A stretch of 9,593 nucleotides of DNA, from the NCBI GenBank assembly GCA_021793715.1, contig JAJYSF010000016.1, positions 1-9,593 on the forward strand. Direction: 5' to 3'. Position 1 is the first letter of the stretch. Each line of letters starts with the position of its first letter. Of this stretch, positions 1 to 7,815 are shown piece after piece. A model generated the notes under the pieces. It was not told the origin of the DNA. It was given only the letters and a program-made list of their open reading frames with translations, and did no database searches. A program made the position numbers and the translations under genes. The stretch is from Actinomycetes bacterium (GTDB lineage Bacteria > Actinomycetota > Actinomycetes > Actinomycetales > Microbacteriaceae).

Positions 1-1615
1 AGAAGTGCTGAGCCAACTCGGACACGTTGCGGTAGTCCGCGTCGCTGAACGCGTCGGCGACGTGCGGATCCGCGTCGCTCGCGAGGACGTCGAGGCGCGT
101 CTCGTCGCGCACGACGTGCGCGGACAGGTCTCCGTAGCCGGAGATCTCGTCGCGGTCGCGGACGAGATCACGGACGGTCTTGCCCGACACTCGTGCGATG
201 CGCTCGGCGAGTGTGCCGCGGTCCGGGTTCGCGTCGATCGCGACGACGCGGTCGTTCCTGGCGTCAGCGAGTGCCATACCGAGCAGCGCGGTCACCGTGG
301 TCTTGCCCACGCCGCCCTTGCGGCTCATGACGGGGACGAACCGCGCGGCACCCGGTAGCGGTGCGGCGATGCGTGCCATGAGCTCCTTGCGAGAGCGCGT
401 CTTCTTGCTGTCGCCGAGATTGATCAGTCCGCCGGTCGCCGAGTAGATGATGCGACGCCACGGGTCCTCGGGCTCCGGGCGGCGAATCGCACCGGTATCG
501 AGGAGCCGCTCATCGGTCAGCACGTCACTCGATTCGCGGTTCGCGGCATCCTCGACCTCGTCGACGCGGCGCGCCGGAGGTCGCAGGAACGAGACGCGCT
601 CCGGGCGGTCGGGCTGTGACACAGCTGTCTCCTTGCGGGGGGTCGTCTCGGGCGCAGCCGGATCCGGCGCGCCCTCGCGGTCGTTGTCGTCCGTGTCGGC
701 GGCGGGGCGGAGATCGTCCGCCGAAGCCTTCGTGAGGGGTGCAGGAACGTCCGGCTCGTCAGCGGCGTCCACGATCTCGAACGGCTCGACGTCCTGCTCG
801 CCATCGTCGTCGGCGACGTTGTCGCTCGACGAGGCGTCATCCGCGGGGTGGTCGGAGGGGTCGCCCACGTGGTCATCGGAGGGCGAGTCGCCCGCGGCGT
901 CGACGCTGTCGGTCGCGGGCTCGAGGCCGGAGACATCCGCCTCGTCTGCAACGGCGGTCTCGGGCATGCCAGATTGGTCCGCAGCCTCAGCGGCCCGTGC
1001 GTCGTCCACGGCCTCGTCGTCGGCGTCGTTCGCACCGTCGACCGTGTCATCGGCGACTGTCGAATCCTCCTCCGCGGCGGTGTCAGCCGCGTCAGCCGTG
1101 CCCGACCCGGCAAACGGCGCCGTGATCTCCGAGTCCGGGTCATCGCCGTCCGAATCGGCTTCGGCGGCGGCATCGGCGACCTCTTCGTCCACGTCGCCGG
1201 AATCGACATCGTCCACGACCGCGACCGCCTCATTAACGTCGTCGGCGGTCTCGTCGTCTTCGACGGCCTCGTCGTCCGCGTCACGAGCACTGTCGGAGTC
1301 GTCCGCCGAGTCGGCGCCGGTAACCGTGTCGTCCGCCGAGTAGTCCGTGGCGCGCGTGGGCTCGTCGGCATCGTCCTCGGGCTCGTCGCCCTCGGGGTCG
1401 TCTTCCCCGATCGCGCCGGCGCGCGCGGCTTCTTCGCCCGTGAGTTCGTCGGCGATCACGTCGTCGTCCGAGTCGTCGTCGCGATAGCCGACGGGGAGTG
1501 TCACGCTCACCTGCGCTGTCGCGCCGAGGTCGATCGAGGTCGTCGAGGTGCCGACATCGTCGAGCACGCCGTGGTCCTGACTGTCGTCGGGAGACGGCTT
1601 GCGGTCTTCTGCCAA
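1..1615 (-). CDS. MinD/ParA-like P-loop ATPase with long acidic N-terminal region (C-terminus beyond window)
   Basis: The frame is open from a TTG at 1613-1615 to the left edge, giving 538 visible residues; the C-terminus is missing. TTG is chosen because AGGAGT (1621-1626) lies 5 nt upstream and no ATG or GTG in this frame competes. Residues 1 to about 318 are low complexity, dominated by Asp, Glu, Ala, Ser, Thr and Val, and very acidic, so probably disordered. Residues 319-380 become mixed and more basic. A conserved-looking segment DPWRRIIYSATGGLINLG starts at residue 384. The deviant Walker A motif SRKGGVGKTT (residues 431-440) and the A' motif VVAIDANPD follow, which define the MinD/ParA (SIMIBI) class. 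From memory, actinobacterial MinD-like ATPases, including the ESX-linked EspI type, combine a long biased N-terminus with this kind of ATPase domain. No ESX gene is visible here, so the role is unknown; positioning or secretion is only a guess. It lies 44 bp downstream of pyc in the same direction. Confidence 0.85.
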   Translation of the reverse strand, partial: MAEDRKPSPDDSQDHGVLDDVGTSTTSIDLGATAQVSVTLPVGYRDDDSDDDVIADELTGEEAARAGAIGEDDPEGDEPEDDADEPTRATDYSADDTVTGADSADDSDSARDADDEAVEDDETADDVNEAVAVVDDVDSGDVDEEVADAAAEADSDGDDPDSEITAPFAGSGTADAADTAAEEDSTVADDTVDGANDADDEAVDDARAAEAADQSGMPETAVADEADVSGLEPATDSVDAAGDSPSDDHVGDPSDHPADDASSSDNVADDDGEQDVEPFEIVDAADEPDVPAPLTKASADDLRPAADTDDNDREGAPDPAAPETTPRKETAVSQPDRPERVSFLRPPARRVDEVEDAANRESSDVLTDERLLDTGAIRRPEPEDPWRRIIYSATGGLINLGDSKKTRSRKELMARIAAPLPGAARFVPVMSRKGGVGKTTVTALLGMALADARNDRVVAIDANPDRGTLAERIARVSGKTVRDLVRDRDEISGYGDLSAHVVRDETRLDVLASDADPHVADAFSDADYRNVSELAQHF

Positions 1616-1635
1616 GGGAAACTCCTGAGTGCCGA

Positions 1636-1650
1636 GGCGGGACTCCCGCC
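1636..1650 (-). other. GC-rich hairpin between pyc and the MinD-like gene
   Basis: GGCGGG (1636-1641) and CCCGCC (1645-1650) form a perfect 6-bp stem with a 3-nt loop. It lies between the pyc stop and the ribosome binding site of the downstream ATPase. There is no T-run after it in the direction of transcription, so it is not a good intrinsic terminator. It could protect the pyc 3' end, attenuate read-through, or be incidental in GC-rich DNA. Confidence 0.3.
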
Positions 1651-1659
1651 ATCGCAAGG

Positions 1660-4600
1660 TTACTCGGCCGGTGTGATCACGGCCAAAAGGTCACCGGCAT
1701 CGACCTGCTGCGTCGCGCCGATCGCAACGCGCTCGATCGTGCCCGCGATGGGCGCGCCCACGGCCGCCTCCATCTTCATCGCCTCGATCGACGCGATGGC
1801 CTCGCCGGCCTCGACGACGTCGCCCGGTGAGACCTTGAGCGTGACGACGCCCGAGAACGGCGCCGCGGCGTGCCCGGAGTTCGCGCGGTCGGCCTTCTCG
1901 GCCTCGTGCACGTCGACGTCGATCGAGCGGTCACGCGCCTCGACCGGACGCAGCTGACCGTTCAGCGTCGTCATCACCGACCGCATCCCCTTGTCGTCAG
2001 CGTCGCCGATCGACTCGAGGCGCAGGTAGAGGTCCACACCCTTCTCCAGCTCGACGACGTGCTCACGCCCAGGCTCGAGACCGTAGAGGTAGTCGGCCGT
2101 CTCAAGAACGGAGATGTCGCCGAACTCGTGCTGGATCTCCTCGAACGCGGCCGTCGGCTGCGGGAACAGCAGGTGGTTGAGGCGGGCGCGTCGCGTGGCC
2201 GAATCAGCCGCGAGCGCTTCCTCGTCCGCCTCCGTGATTGGCGTGACGCCGGTCTTCACGTCGCGGCCGGCGAGCACCTTCGACCGGAACGGCTCGGGCC
2301 ATCCGCCGGGGAGTTCGCCGAGCTCGCCCGCCATGAATGCGACGACCGAGTCCGGCACGTCGTACTTCTCGGGGTTCTGCTCGAAGTCGCTCGGATCGGC
2401 CTTGACCGCGGCGAGGTGCAGGGCGAGGTCGCCGACGACCTTCGATGACGGCGTCACCTTGGGGATCCGCCCGAGCATGCGATCGGCCGCCGCGTACATG
2501 TCTTCGATGAGCTCGAAGTCGTCGGCGAGACCGAGCGCGATCGCCTGCTGACGCAGGTTCGAGAGCTGTCCACCCGGGATCTCGTGCGTGTAGACGCGTC
2601 CGGTCGGCCCCTGGAGTCCTGACTCGAACGGCGAGTAGACGTGCCGCACGGCCTCCCAGTACGGCTCGAGGTCCGCAACATTCTGCAGGTCGAGCCCCGT
2701 GTCGCGGGCCGTGTGCGCGAGCGACGCGACGAGGGCCGAGAGCGAAGGCTGGCTGGTCGTGCCGGCCATCGTCGCCGCAGCGACGTCCACGGCGTCCGCG
2801 CCCGCCGCGCTGGCGGCGAGCAGCGTGCCGAGCTGACCGCCGGCGGTGTCGTGGGTGTGGACGTGCACGGGAAGCGGGAACTCGCGGCGCAGCGCCGTGA
2901 CGAGCTTCGCCACCGCGGCGGGCCGCAGCAGACCGGCCATGTCCTTGATCGCGAGGATATGCGCGCCAGCGTCGACCATGCGCTCTGCGAGTCGCAGGTA
3001 GTAGTCGAGCGTGTACAGCTTCTCTGCCGGATCCAGCAGATCGCCCGTGTAGCAGAGGGCGGTCTCGGCGACAGCGGTTCCCGTCGCCCGGACGGCGTCG
3101 ATCGCCGGACGCATCTGGTCGACATCGTTCAACGCGTCGAAGATGCGGAAGATGTCGATGCCGGTGTCGGCGGCTTCCTGCACGAAGGCATCGGTGACCT
3201 CGGTCGGGTACGGCGTGTAGCCGACCGTGTTGCGACCGCGCAGCAGCATCTGGATCGCGATGTTCGGCAGCGCCTCGCGGAGCTGCTCGAGTCTCGCCCA
3301 CGGATCCTCGCCGAGGAACCGGAGAGCGACGTCGTAGGTCGCGCCACCCCACGCCTCGACGCTCAGCAGCTGCGACTCGAGGCGCGCGACGTGCGGGGCG
3401 ACACCGAGGAGGTCTCGCGTGCGTACGCGGGTCGCGAGGAGCGACTGATGCGCGTCGCGGAAGGTCGTCTCCGTCACCGCGAGCGGCTTCTGCTCGCGCA
3501 GGGCCGCGGCGAAGCCCTCAGGACCGAGCGCGAGGAGACGCTGTCGGGATCCGTCCGGCGCGGCCGCGGCGGTGTCGATCGTCGGCAGCTTCGTGCGCGG
3601 GTCCACGAGGTTCGGCCGTTCACCGTGCGGCCTGTTCACCGCCGTGTCGACCATCCAGCGCAGCAGCTTCGTGCCGCGATCCTTCGACGTACGCCCCTTC
3701 AGCAGCTCTGGCCGCTCGTCGATGAACGACGTCGACAGGTCGCCCGCGACGAACGCGGGATCGTCGAGGACAGCACGCAGGAACGGGATGTTCGTGGCGA
3801 CGCCGCGGATCCGGAATTCAGCGAGTGCGCGACGCGACCGCGCCACGGCGGACGGGAAGTCGCGCCCGCGGACCGTGAGCTTCGCGAGCATCGAGTCGAA
3901 GTGCGGAGACACCTGCGATCCGGCGGCGGTCGTGCCGCCGTCGATACGGATCCCCGCCCCGCCCGGAGAGCGGTAGGTGGTGATCTTGCCGGTGTCGGGA
4001 CGGAAGCCGCTGGCGGGATCCTCCGTGGTGATGCGCGTCTGCATCGCGGCGCCATGCATCACGATCTCGTCCTGAGTGAGGCCGAGCTCGACGAGAGTCT
4101 CCCCGAATGCAACGCGCATCTGCGCCTGCACGAGGTCGACGTCGGTGATCTCCTCGGTCACCGTGTGCTCGACCTGGATACGCGGGTTCATCTCGATGAA
4201 GACGACCTCGCCGGCACGAGGTCCATCCGTCTCGAGGAGGAACTCGACGGTTCCGGCATTGACGTATCCGATCGACTCCGCGAAGGCGACGGCGTGCCGA
4301 TGGAGGTCAGCGGCGATCGCGGGGTCGAGATTCGGCGCGGGGGCGAGCTCCACGACCTTCTGGTGACGGCGCTGCACCGAGCAGTCGCGCTCGAAGAGGT
4401 GGACGGTGTTGCCCGAGCCATCGGCGAGCACCTGCACCTCGATGTGGCGAGGCCGCAAGACGGCCTGTTCCAGGAACATCCGCGCGTCTCCGAAGGCGCT
4501 GCCGGCCTCGCGCATCGCCTCGTCCAGCGCCGGAGCGAGCTCGTCCTTCGTCTCGACGCGGCGCATGCCGCGCCCACCGCCGCCCGCGACGGCCTTCGCG

Positions 4601-5067
4601 AACAGCGGGAAGCCGATGTCGTCCGACTGGGCGACGAGGGCGTCGACATCGTCGGTCGCCTCGGTCGAACGCAGAACGGGCACGCCGGCCGCAATCGCGT
4701 GCTCCTTCGCCGTGACCTTGTTGCCCGCCATCTCGAGCACGTGCGCGGGCGGCCCGATGAACGTGATCCCGTTCTCCGCCGCCTTCGCCGCGAGATCCGG
4801 GTTCTCCGAGAGGAACCCGTAGCCCGGGTAGATCGCGTCGGCGCCGGACTGAACCGCGACACGCACGATCTCGTCGACATCGAGATACGCACGCACGGGG
4901 TGCCCCTCGGTGCCGATCTGGTAGGCCTCGTCTGCCTTCAAACGGTGCAGGGAGTTGCGGTCTTCCATGGGGAAGACGGCGACGGTGCGGGCTCCCAGCT
5001 CATACGCGGCGCGGAACGCTCGGATCGCTATTTCACCGCGATTGGCGACGAGGACCTTCGAGAACAT
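1660..5067 (-). CDS. pyc: Pyruvate carboxylase
   Basis: This 1135-aa protein matches the usual length of single-chain pyruvate carboxylase, the cytoplasmic biotin enzyme that makes oxaloacetate from pyruvate, bicarbonate and ATP to refill the TCA cycle. The biotin carboxylase domain covers residues 1 to about 450: MFSKVLVANRGEIA start, ATP-grasp loop AGGGGRGM (161-168), active-site segment FIEMNPRIQVEH (290-301). The carboxyltransferase domain covers about 530-800: TFRDAHQSLLATR (535-547) with likely metal ligands D538, H737 and H739, and K708 in the IKDMAG segment. A linker/PYC-OADA region follows, then a biotinyl domain whose EAMKMEA motif places biotin on K1098. The start is ATG 5067, preceded by AAGGGAGG; the frame stays open to 5442, but that extension has no family match and runs antisense through the ParA gene. 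Stop is TAA. All key motifs are intact, so it should be active. It is divergent from parA and probably co-transcribed with the downstream MinD-like gene. Confidence 0.98.
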   Translation of the reverse strand: MFSKVLVANRGEIAIRAFRAAYELGARTVAVFPMEDRNSLHRLKADEAYQIGTEGHPVRAYLDVDEIVRVAVQSGADAIYPGYGFLSENPDLAAKAAENGITFIGPPAHVLEMAGNKVTAKEHAIAAGVPVLRSTEATDDVDALVAQSDDIGFPLFAKAVAGGGGRGMRRVETKDELAPALDEAMREAGSAFGDARMFLEQAVLRPRHIEVQVLADGSGNTVHLFERDCSVQRRHQKVVELAPAPNLDPAIAADLHRHAVAFAESIGYVNAGTVEFLLETDGPRAGEVVFIEMNPRIQVEHTVTEEITDVDLVQAQMRVAFGETLVELGLTQDEIVMHGAAMQTRITTEDPASGFRPDTGKITTYRSPGGAGIRIDGGTTAAGSQVSPHFDSMLAKLTVRGRDFPSAVARSRRALAEFRIRGVATNIPFLRAVLDDPAFVAGDLSTSFIDERPELLKGRTSKDRGTKLLRWMVDTAVNRPHGERPNLVDPRTKLPTIDTAAAAPDGSRQRLLALGPEGFAAALREQKPLAVTETTFRDAHQSLLATRVRTRDLLGVAPHVARLESQLLSVEAWGGATYDVALRFLGEDPWARLEQLREALPNIAIQMLLRGRNTVGYTPYPTEVTDAFVQEAADTGIDIFRIFDALNDVDQMRPAIDAVRATGTAVAETALCYTGDLLDPAEKLYTLDYYLRLAERMVDAGAHILAIKDMAGLLRPAAVAKLVTALRREFPLPVHVHTHDTAGGQLGTLLAASAAGADAVDVAAATMAGTTSQPSLSALVASLAHTARDTGLDLQNVADLEPYWEAVRHVYSPFESGLQGPTGRVYTHEIPGGQLSNLRQQAIALGLADDFELIEDMYAAADRMLGRIPKVTPSSKVVGDLALHLAAVKADPSDFEQNPEKYDVPDSVVAFMAGELGELPGGWPEPFRSKVLAGRDVKTGVTPITEADEEALAADSATRRARLNHLLFPQPTAAFEEIQHEFGDISVLETADYLYGLEPGREHVVELEKGVDLYLRLESIGDADDKGMRSVMTTLNGQLRPVEARDRSIDVDVHEAEKADRANSGHAAAPFSGVVTLKVSPGDVVEAGEAIASIEAMKMEAAVGAPIAGTIERVAIGATQQVDAGDLLAVITPAE

Positions 5068-5137
5068 GTGCCTCCCTTGGGGCAGATTTTCCACCGACAG
5101 ATCCGCCGGGTGGGCCAGCTCACAGCTTAGATAACGG

Positions 5138-5143
5138 TAGCGT
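5138..5143 (+). promoter_or_regulatory. Putative -10 element for leaderless parA transcript
   Basis: TAGCGT fits the actinobacterial TANNNT -10 pattern and ends 6 nt before the GTG start at 5150, so transcription would begin at or next to the start codon. No Shine-Dalgarno sequence is seen upstream of that GTG, which agrees. No good -35 is visible. The 82-bp gap must also hold the pyc promoter; TACCGT or TATCTA on the minus strand (5128-5139) are possible but have no clear -35. Confidence 0.45.
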
Positions 5144-5149
5144 AGGCGT

Positions 5150-5965
5150 GTGCACGTACTCAGCGTCAGTTCCCTCAAGGGCGGCGTCGGCAAGACGACG
5201 GTGACCCTGGGCCTCGCCTCTGCCGCTTTCGCGCGAGGCATCCGCACCCTCGTCGTCGACCTCGATCCGCAGTCCGATGTGTCGACAGGGCTCGATGTGC
5301 AGACGGCCGGACGGCTGAATGTCGCGGACGTCTTGGAGAATCCGAAGGAGAAGACGGTTCGCCAGGCGATCGCGTCGAGCGGCTGGACGAAGGTCCACCC
5401 CGGCAAGATCGACATCATGCTCGGCAGCCCGTCGGCGATCAACTACGACGGCCCGCACCCCTCCGTGCGTGACGTGTGGAAGATGGAGGAGGCACTCGCG
5501 ATCATCGAGGACGAGTACGACCTCGTGCTCATCGACTGTGCGCCCTCGTTGAACGCCCTCACCCGCACGGCCTGGGCGGCAAGCGACCGCGTCAGCGTCG
5601 TGACCGAGCCCGGCCTGTTCTCGGTGGCCGCCGCCGACCGCGCGCTCCGCGCGATCGAGGAGATCCGTCGCGGGCTCTCCTCACGCCTGCAGCCGCTCGG
5701 CATCATCGTGAACCGCGTGCGCCCGCAGTCGGTCGAGCACCAGTTCCGCATCAAGGAGCTGCGCGACATGTTCGGGCCGCTCGTACTCGAGCCGCAGCTG
5801 CCCGAGCGCACCTCGCTGCAGCAAGCGCAGGGCGCGGCGAAGCCGTTGCACGTCTGGCCCGGCGAATCGGCACAGGAACTCGCCGCCGACTTCGACCAGC
5901 TGCTCGACCGGATCGTCGAGGCCGGGCACGTCCCGGTTCCGGACGAGGGGCCCCAGGCGCACTGA
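5150..5965 (+). CDS. ParA/Soj-family ATPase
   Basis: This 271-aa protein is a complete ParA-type deviant Walker ATPase of the short class without an N-terminal DNA-binding domain. It starts directly with the nucleotide fold: SLKGGVGKTT (residues 8-17, signature lysine K10 and P-loop K15), the A' motif VVDLDPQSD (35-43) and Walker B LVLIDCAPSLN (125-135). Family members dimerise on ATP, bind DNA or membrane surfaces, and position chromosomes or other cargo. No ParB or parS is visible, so this is probably an orphan ParA rather than the chromosomal parAB copy, though the window is too short to exclude a distant partner. GTG 5150 is chosen because the protein begins right at the family N-terminus and lies just after a -10 element; no ribosome binding site is seen. 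It is divergent from pyc and convergent with the ABC permease, 7 bp away. Confidence 0.93.
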   Translation: MHVLSVSSLKGGVGKTTVTLGLASAAFARGIRTLVVDLDPQSDVSTGLDVQTAGRLNVADVLENPKEKTVRQAIASSGWTKVHPGKIDIMLGSPSAINYDGPHPSVRDVWKMEEALAIIEDEYDLVLIDCAPSLNALTRTAWAASDRVSVVTEPGLFSVAAADRALRAIEEIRRGLSSRLQPLGIIVNRVRPQSVEHQFRIKELRDMFGPLVLEPQLPERTSLQQAQGAAKPLHVWPGESAQELAADFDQLLDRIVEAGHVPVPDEGPQAH

Positions 5966-5980
5966 GCGCGCCTCAGCGCC
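5956..5980. terminator. Hairpin between convergent parA and ABC permease
   Basis: GGCG (5956-5959), a 2-nt bulge, CTGAG (5962-5966), loop CGCGC, then CTCAG and CGCC (5972-5980) form a 9-bp interrupted stem. The stop codons of both converging genes lie inside it. There is no T-run on either side, so it is at best a weak bidirectional terminator. Confidence 0.35.
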
Positions 5981-6758
5981 GCCGCACGAGCGCGCGCACG
6001 GTGACCAGCAGACCGACGGCCGTCCACAGCGCGAGCGTGACGAGATCCCATCCGCTGAAGGCGTAGTCGTCGGACGCGACCCCGGCGCGCATGAGGTCAC
6101 CCGCCGCTTGAATCGGGAGCACATCGTGCAGCGCCTGGAACCAGGCGGGCAGCTGGCTCGCGGGGAACGTGATCGGCGAGAACAGCATCACGAAGAAGAC
6201 CAGCACCTGCGTGACCAGCTGCGCCAGCGTCGGCGGCAGGCCCACCGCGATCGCGTATCCCACGGCCGTCGCCATCGTCGTCACGAGCAGCGACGCCACG
6301 ACGAGCAGGATCACGTCGAACGCGAACGCGACGTCATATCGCAGCCACGCGACGAACAGTCCGACGGCGACGCCGGGGAGCGCGATGAGTGCCCAGACAG
6401 CGAGGTCGACGATGAGCAGCAGGGGCCGCGCGACCGGCAGCGCCCGCTGATAGTCGAATGCGCCGCTCATTCGCGCGCGGGACACGCCCTGGGGAACGAT
6501 CACCAGGCCGATGACGAGCAGCAGCACGGTGGGCACGCCGGATGAGAGAAACAGCGCGGTATCCGACGTGATGTCCGGAATCAGGAAGCCGAAGCCGATG
6601 ACGAGCCCTGCGGCGAGCACCGCCTGGATCACGACGATGAGCGGCAGCATCGCGCCAATGGACGCCAGTGACCATCGCATCATCGCGAGGAAGCTTGTCC
6701 AGATCGTGACGCGTGCCGGCGCGATCGATGCCGTCCGGACCAGAGCCGACTCAGGCAT
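5973..6758 (-). CDS. ABC-2 type transporter permease
   Basis: This 261-aa membrane protein has about six hydrophobic segments, roughly at residues 35-60, 67-90, 111-139, 144-173, 177-197 and 235-256, which is the ABC-2 (DrrB/NodJ-like) exporter layout and length. The segment between the last two helices, SPITFPASQLPAWFQALHDVLP, is the typical ABC-2 permease conserved loop. The start ATG 6758 is preceded by GGGGAGG with 6-nt spacing; an in-frame TTG two codons upstream is less likely. The gene overlaps the end of the ATP-binding subunit by 8 bp, so the two are probably translationally coupled and form one exporter. The substrate cannot be read from the sequence; drugs, lipids or toxic compounds are usual for TetR-controlled members. 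The C-terminus is short and basic. Confidence 0.9.
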   Translation of the reverse strand: MPESALVRTASIAPARVTIWTSFLAMMRWSLASIGAMLPLIVVIQAVLAAGLVIGFGFLIPDITSDTALFLSSGVPTVLLLVIGLVIVPQGVSRARMSGAFDYQRALPVARPLLLIVDLAVWALIALPGVAVGLFVAWLRYDVAFAFDVILLVVASLLVTTMATAVGYAIAVGLPPTLAQLVTQVLVFFVMLFSPITFPASQLPAWFQALHDVLPIQAAGDLMRAGVASDDYAFSGWDLVTLALWTAVGLLVTVRALVRRR

Positions 6759-7734
6759 GAGCAACCTCCCCTGCCACCCGGTCGGTATCGCCGTCGGCGT
6801 GCGCGGTGAGCGCCAGATAGGCGTCTTCGAGTGTCGCCGGGGCGAGCGAGAACCCTTCGATGCGGTCGGCGTCGCGTTGCGCGGTCGCCCATCGCACGGC
6901 GGTCGCCGCGTCGTGGGCCGCGACGGTCAGCAGCGTGCGCCGTCCGGCGCGCACGCGGCGCCGCACCGGCAGCCGCTCGTCGTCTTCCGACGGATCCGCA
7001 CCCGCGGTCGGCAGTTGCAGCTCGAGTCGCAGGTCGCTGTCCTGCGTCCCGCGCAGGCGCGCCGGGGATCCGGAAGCAAGCAGGCGCCCGCTATCGAGGA
7101 TCGCGAGCTCATCGACGATCCGCTCGGCCTCGGCGACGTTGTGGGTGACGAGCAGCACGCCGCATCCGAGATCGCCGCGGCGCCTCACGGCCTCCCACAG
7201 CAGCCGGCGTCGGGAGGCGTCGATGTCGTTTGTCGGCTCATCCAGGATGAGGAGGGGCGGTGGCGCGGCGACGGCCATGGCGAACCCCGTCAATCGCCGG
7301 ATCCCTCCGGAGAGCCCGCCCCCTTCCGGCAACGCGCGGCGGTCGAGCCACGGCCCGATGTCGAGCTCGTCGGCGAGATCGGAGGCAGCGACGCGCGCGT
7401 CGCGCGCCGAGAGTCCGCGGAGGCGTGCGGCGATCTCGATGGCCGCCCGGGGCGTGAGGCCGTCGATCGGCGTCTGCGCCTGCGGCTGGAGTGCCACGTG
7501 TCGTCGCGCGGCGGACGGGTTCCGTACCGCGTCGGCACTGCCCACGCGGATCTCCCCCGCCTCCGGCTTCAGCAGTCCGACGACCTGGGAAACGAGGGTG
7601 GTCTTCCCGGCGCCGTTGTGCCCGAGCAACCCGACCACCTCACCGCGGCCGACCCGAAGCGAAATGTCGTCGTTGGCGACGACGCGCCCGTATCGGCATG
7701 TCAGGCCCGTGATGCGAAGGACGTCACTGCTCAT
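6751..7734 (-). CDS. ABC transporter ATP-binding protein (ABC-2 exporter)
   Basis: This 327-aa protein has the complete ABC ATPase set: Walker A GHNGAGKTT (38-46), a Q-loop glutamine around 83-85, signature LSGGI (141-145), Walker B LLILDEP (161-167) and the H-loop histidine H198 in LLVTHNVAEAER. A C-terminal extension of about 100 residues ending in the LEDAYLALT element is common in DrrA-type exporter ATPases. The signature has Ile in place of the usual Gln. It powers the permease encoded directly downstream, whose start it overlaps by 8 bp. The start ATG 7734 follows GAGGGGAG a few bases upstream; the frame is open to 7800, but that extension covers the promoter and operators. Transcription very likely starts from the operator-covered promoter at 7772-7800 and is repressed by the divergent TetR protein. 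Confidence 0.92.
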   Translation of the reverse strand: MSSDVLRITGLTCRYGRVVANDDISLRVGRGEVVGLLGHNGAGKTTLVSQVVGLLKPEAGEIRVGSADAVRNPSAARRHVALQPQAQTPIDGLTPRAAIEIAARLRGLSARDARVAASDLADELDIGPWLDRRALPEGGGLSGGIRRLTGFAMAVAAPPPLLILDEPTNDIDASRRRLLWEAVRRRGDLGCGVLLVTHNVAEAERIVDELAILDSGRLLASGSPARLRGTQDSDLRLELQLPTAGADPSEDDERLPVRRRVRAGRRTLLTVAAHDAATAVRWATAQRDADRIEGFSLAPATLEDAYLALTAHADGDTDRVAGEVAHA

Positions 7735-7748
7735 GCTTCTCCCCTCAG

Positions 7749-7795
7749 ATACCATCAGTATGTGGATACCGAAAGTATTCGAATACCCTGGGTAC
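7749..7795. promoter_or_regulatory. Array of three TetR-type operators, 17 bp apart
   Basis: Three 13-bp inverted repeats with the pattern ATACC-N3-(A/G)GTA(T/C) lie at 7749-7761, 7766-7778 and 7783-7795. Their starts are exactly 17 bp apart. The half-sites between units also pair, giving the 12-bp perfect palindrome GTATTCGAATAC at 7775-7786. The second unit covers the -10 of the exporter promoter, the third lies between -10 and -35, and the first is just downstream of the expected transcription start. This placement is what a repressor needs; the divergent TetR protein is the obvious candidate, by inference. Confidence 0.65.
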
Positions 7796-7800
7796 GTCAA
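7772..7800 (-). promoter_or_regulatory. Promoter of the ABC exporter operon
   Basis: On the minus strand TTGACG (7800-7795) and TACTTT (7777-7772) are separated by exactly 17 nt, a near-consensus housekeeping sigma promoter. The expected transcription start near 7765 leaves a leader of about 30 nt with a ribosome binding site. It is overlapped by operator units 2 and 3. Confidence 0.6.
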
Positions 7801-7815
7801 GTGCGTGGCGCACTT
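7799..7815. promoter_or_regulatory. Perfect 7-bp inverted repeat, possible second operator
   Basis: AAGTGCG-TGG-CGCACTT is a perfect palindrome with a 3-bp centre. Its sequence is unrelated to the ATACC units. It overlaps the last 2 bp of the exporter -35 and the first base of the tetR -10, so a protein bound here would touch both promoters. Confidence 0.45.

Noticed and set aside
447..1957. Long plus-strand open frames, Ser/Ala-rich and Val/Gly/Arg-rich
   Set aside because: They are antisense to the acidic region of the MinD-like gene; Asp/Glu/Ala/Ser codons in GC-rich DNA leave other frames open. The minus frame has a ribosome binding site and the Walker A motif.
2641..5130. 829-codon plus-strand open frame
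   Set aside because: It is antisense to pyc, has no recognisable domain and an Arg/Val/Glu-rich composition typical of a GC-rich shadow frame.
5068..5149. parS site or replication origin near the ParA gene
   Set aside because: No parS-like 16-bp palindrome and no DnaA-box cluster is seen in the gap.
5068..5442. 125-residue N-terminal extension of pyruvate carboxylase
   Set aside because: It is antisense to parA, has no family counterpart, and ATG 5067 has a ribosome binding site directly upstream of the standard N-terminus.
7735..7800. 22-residue N-terminal extension of the ABC ATPase
   Set aside because: It would place the start upstream of the -10 element and the operators; ATG 7734 has a strong ribosome binding site.
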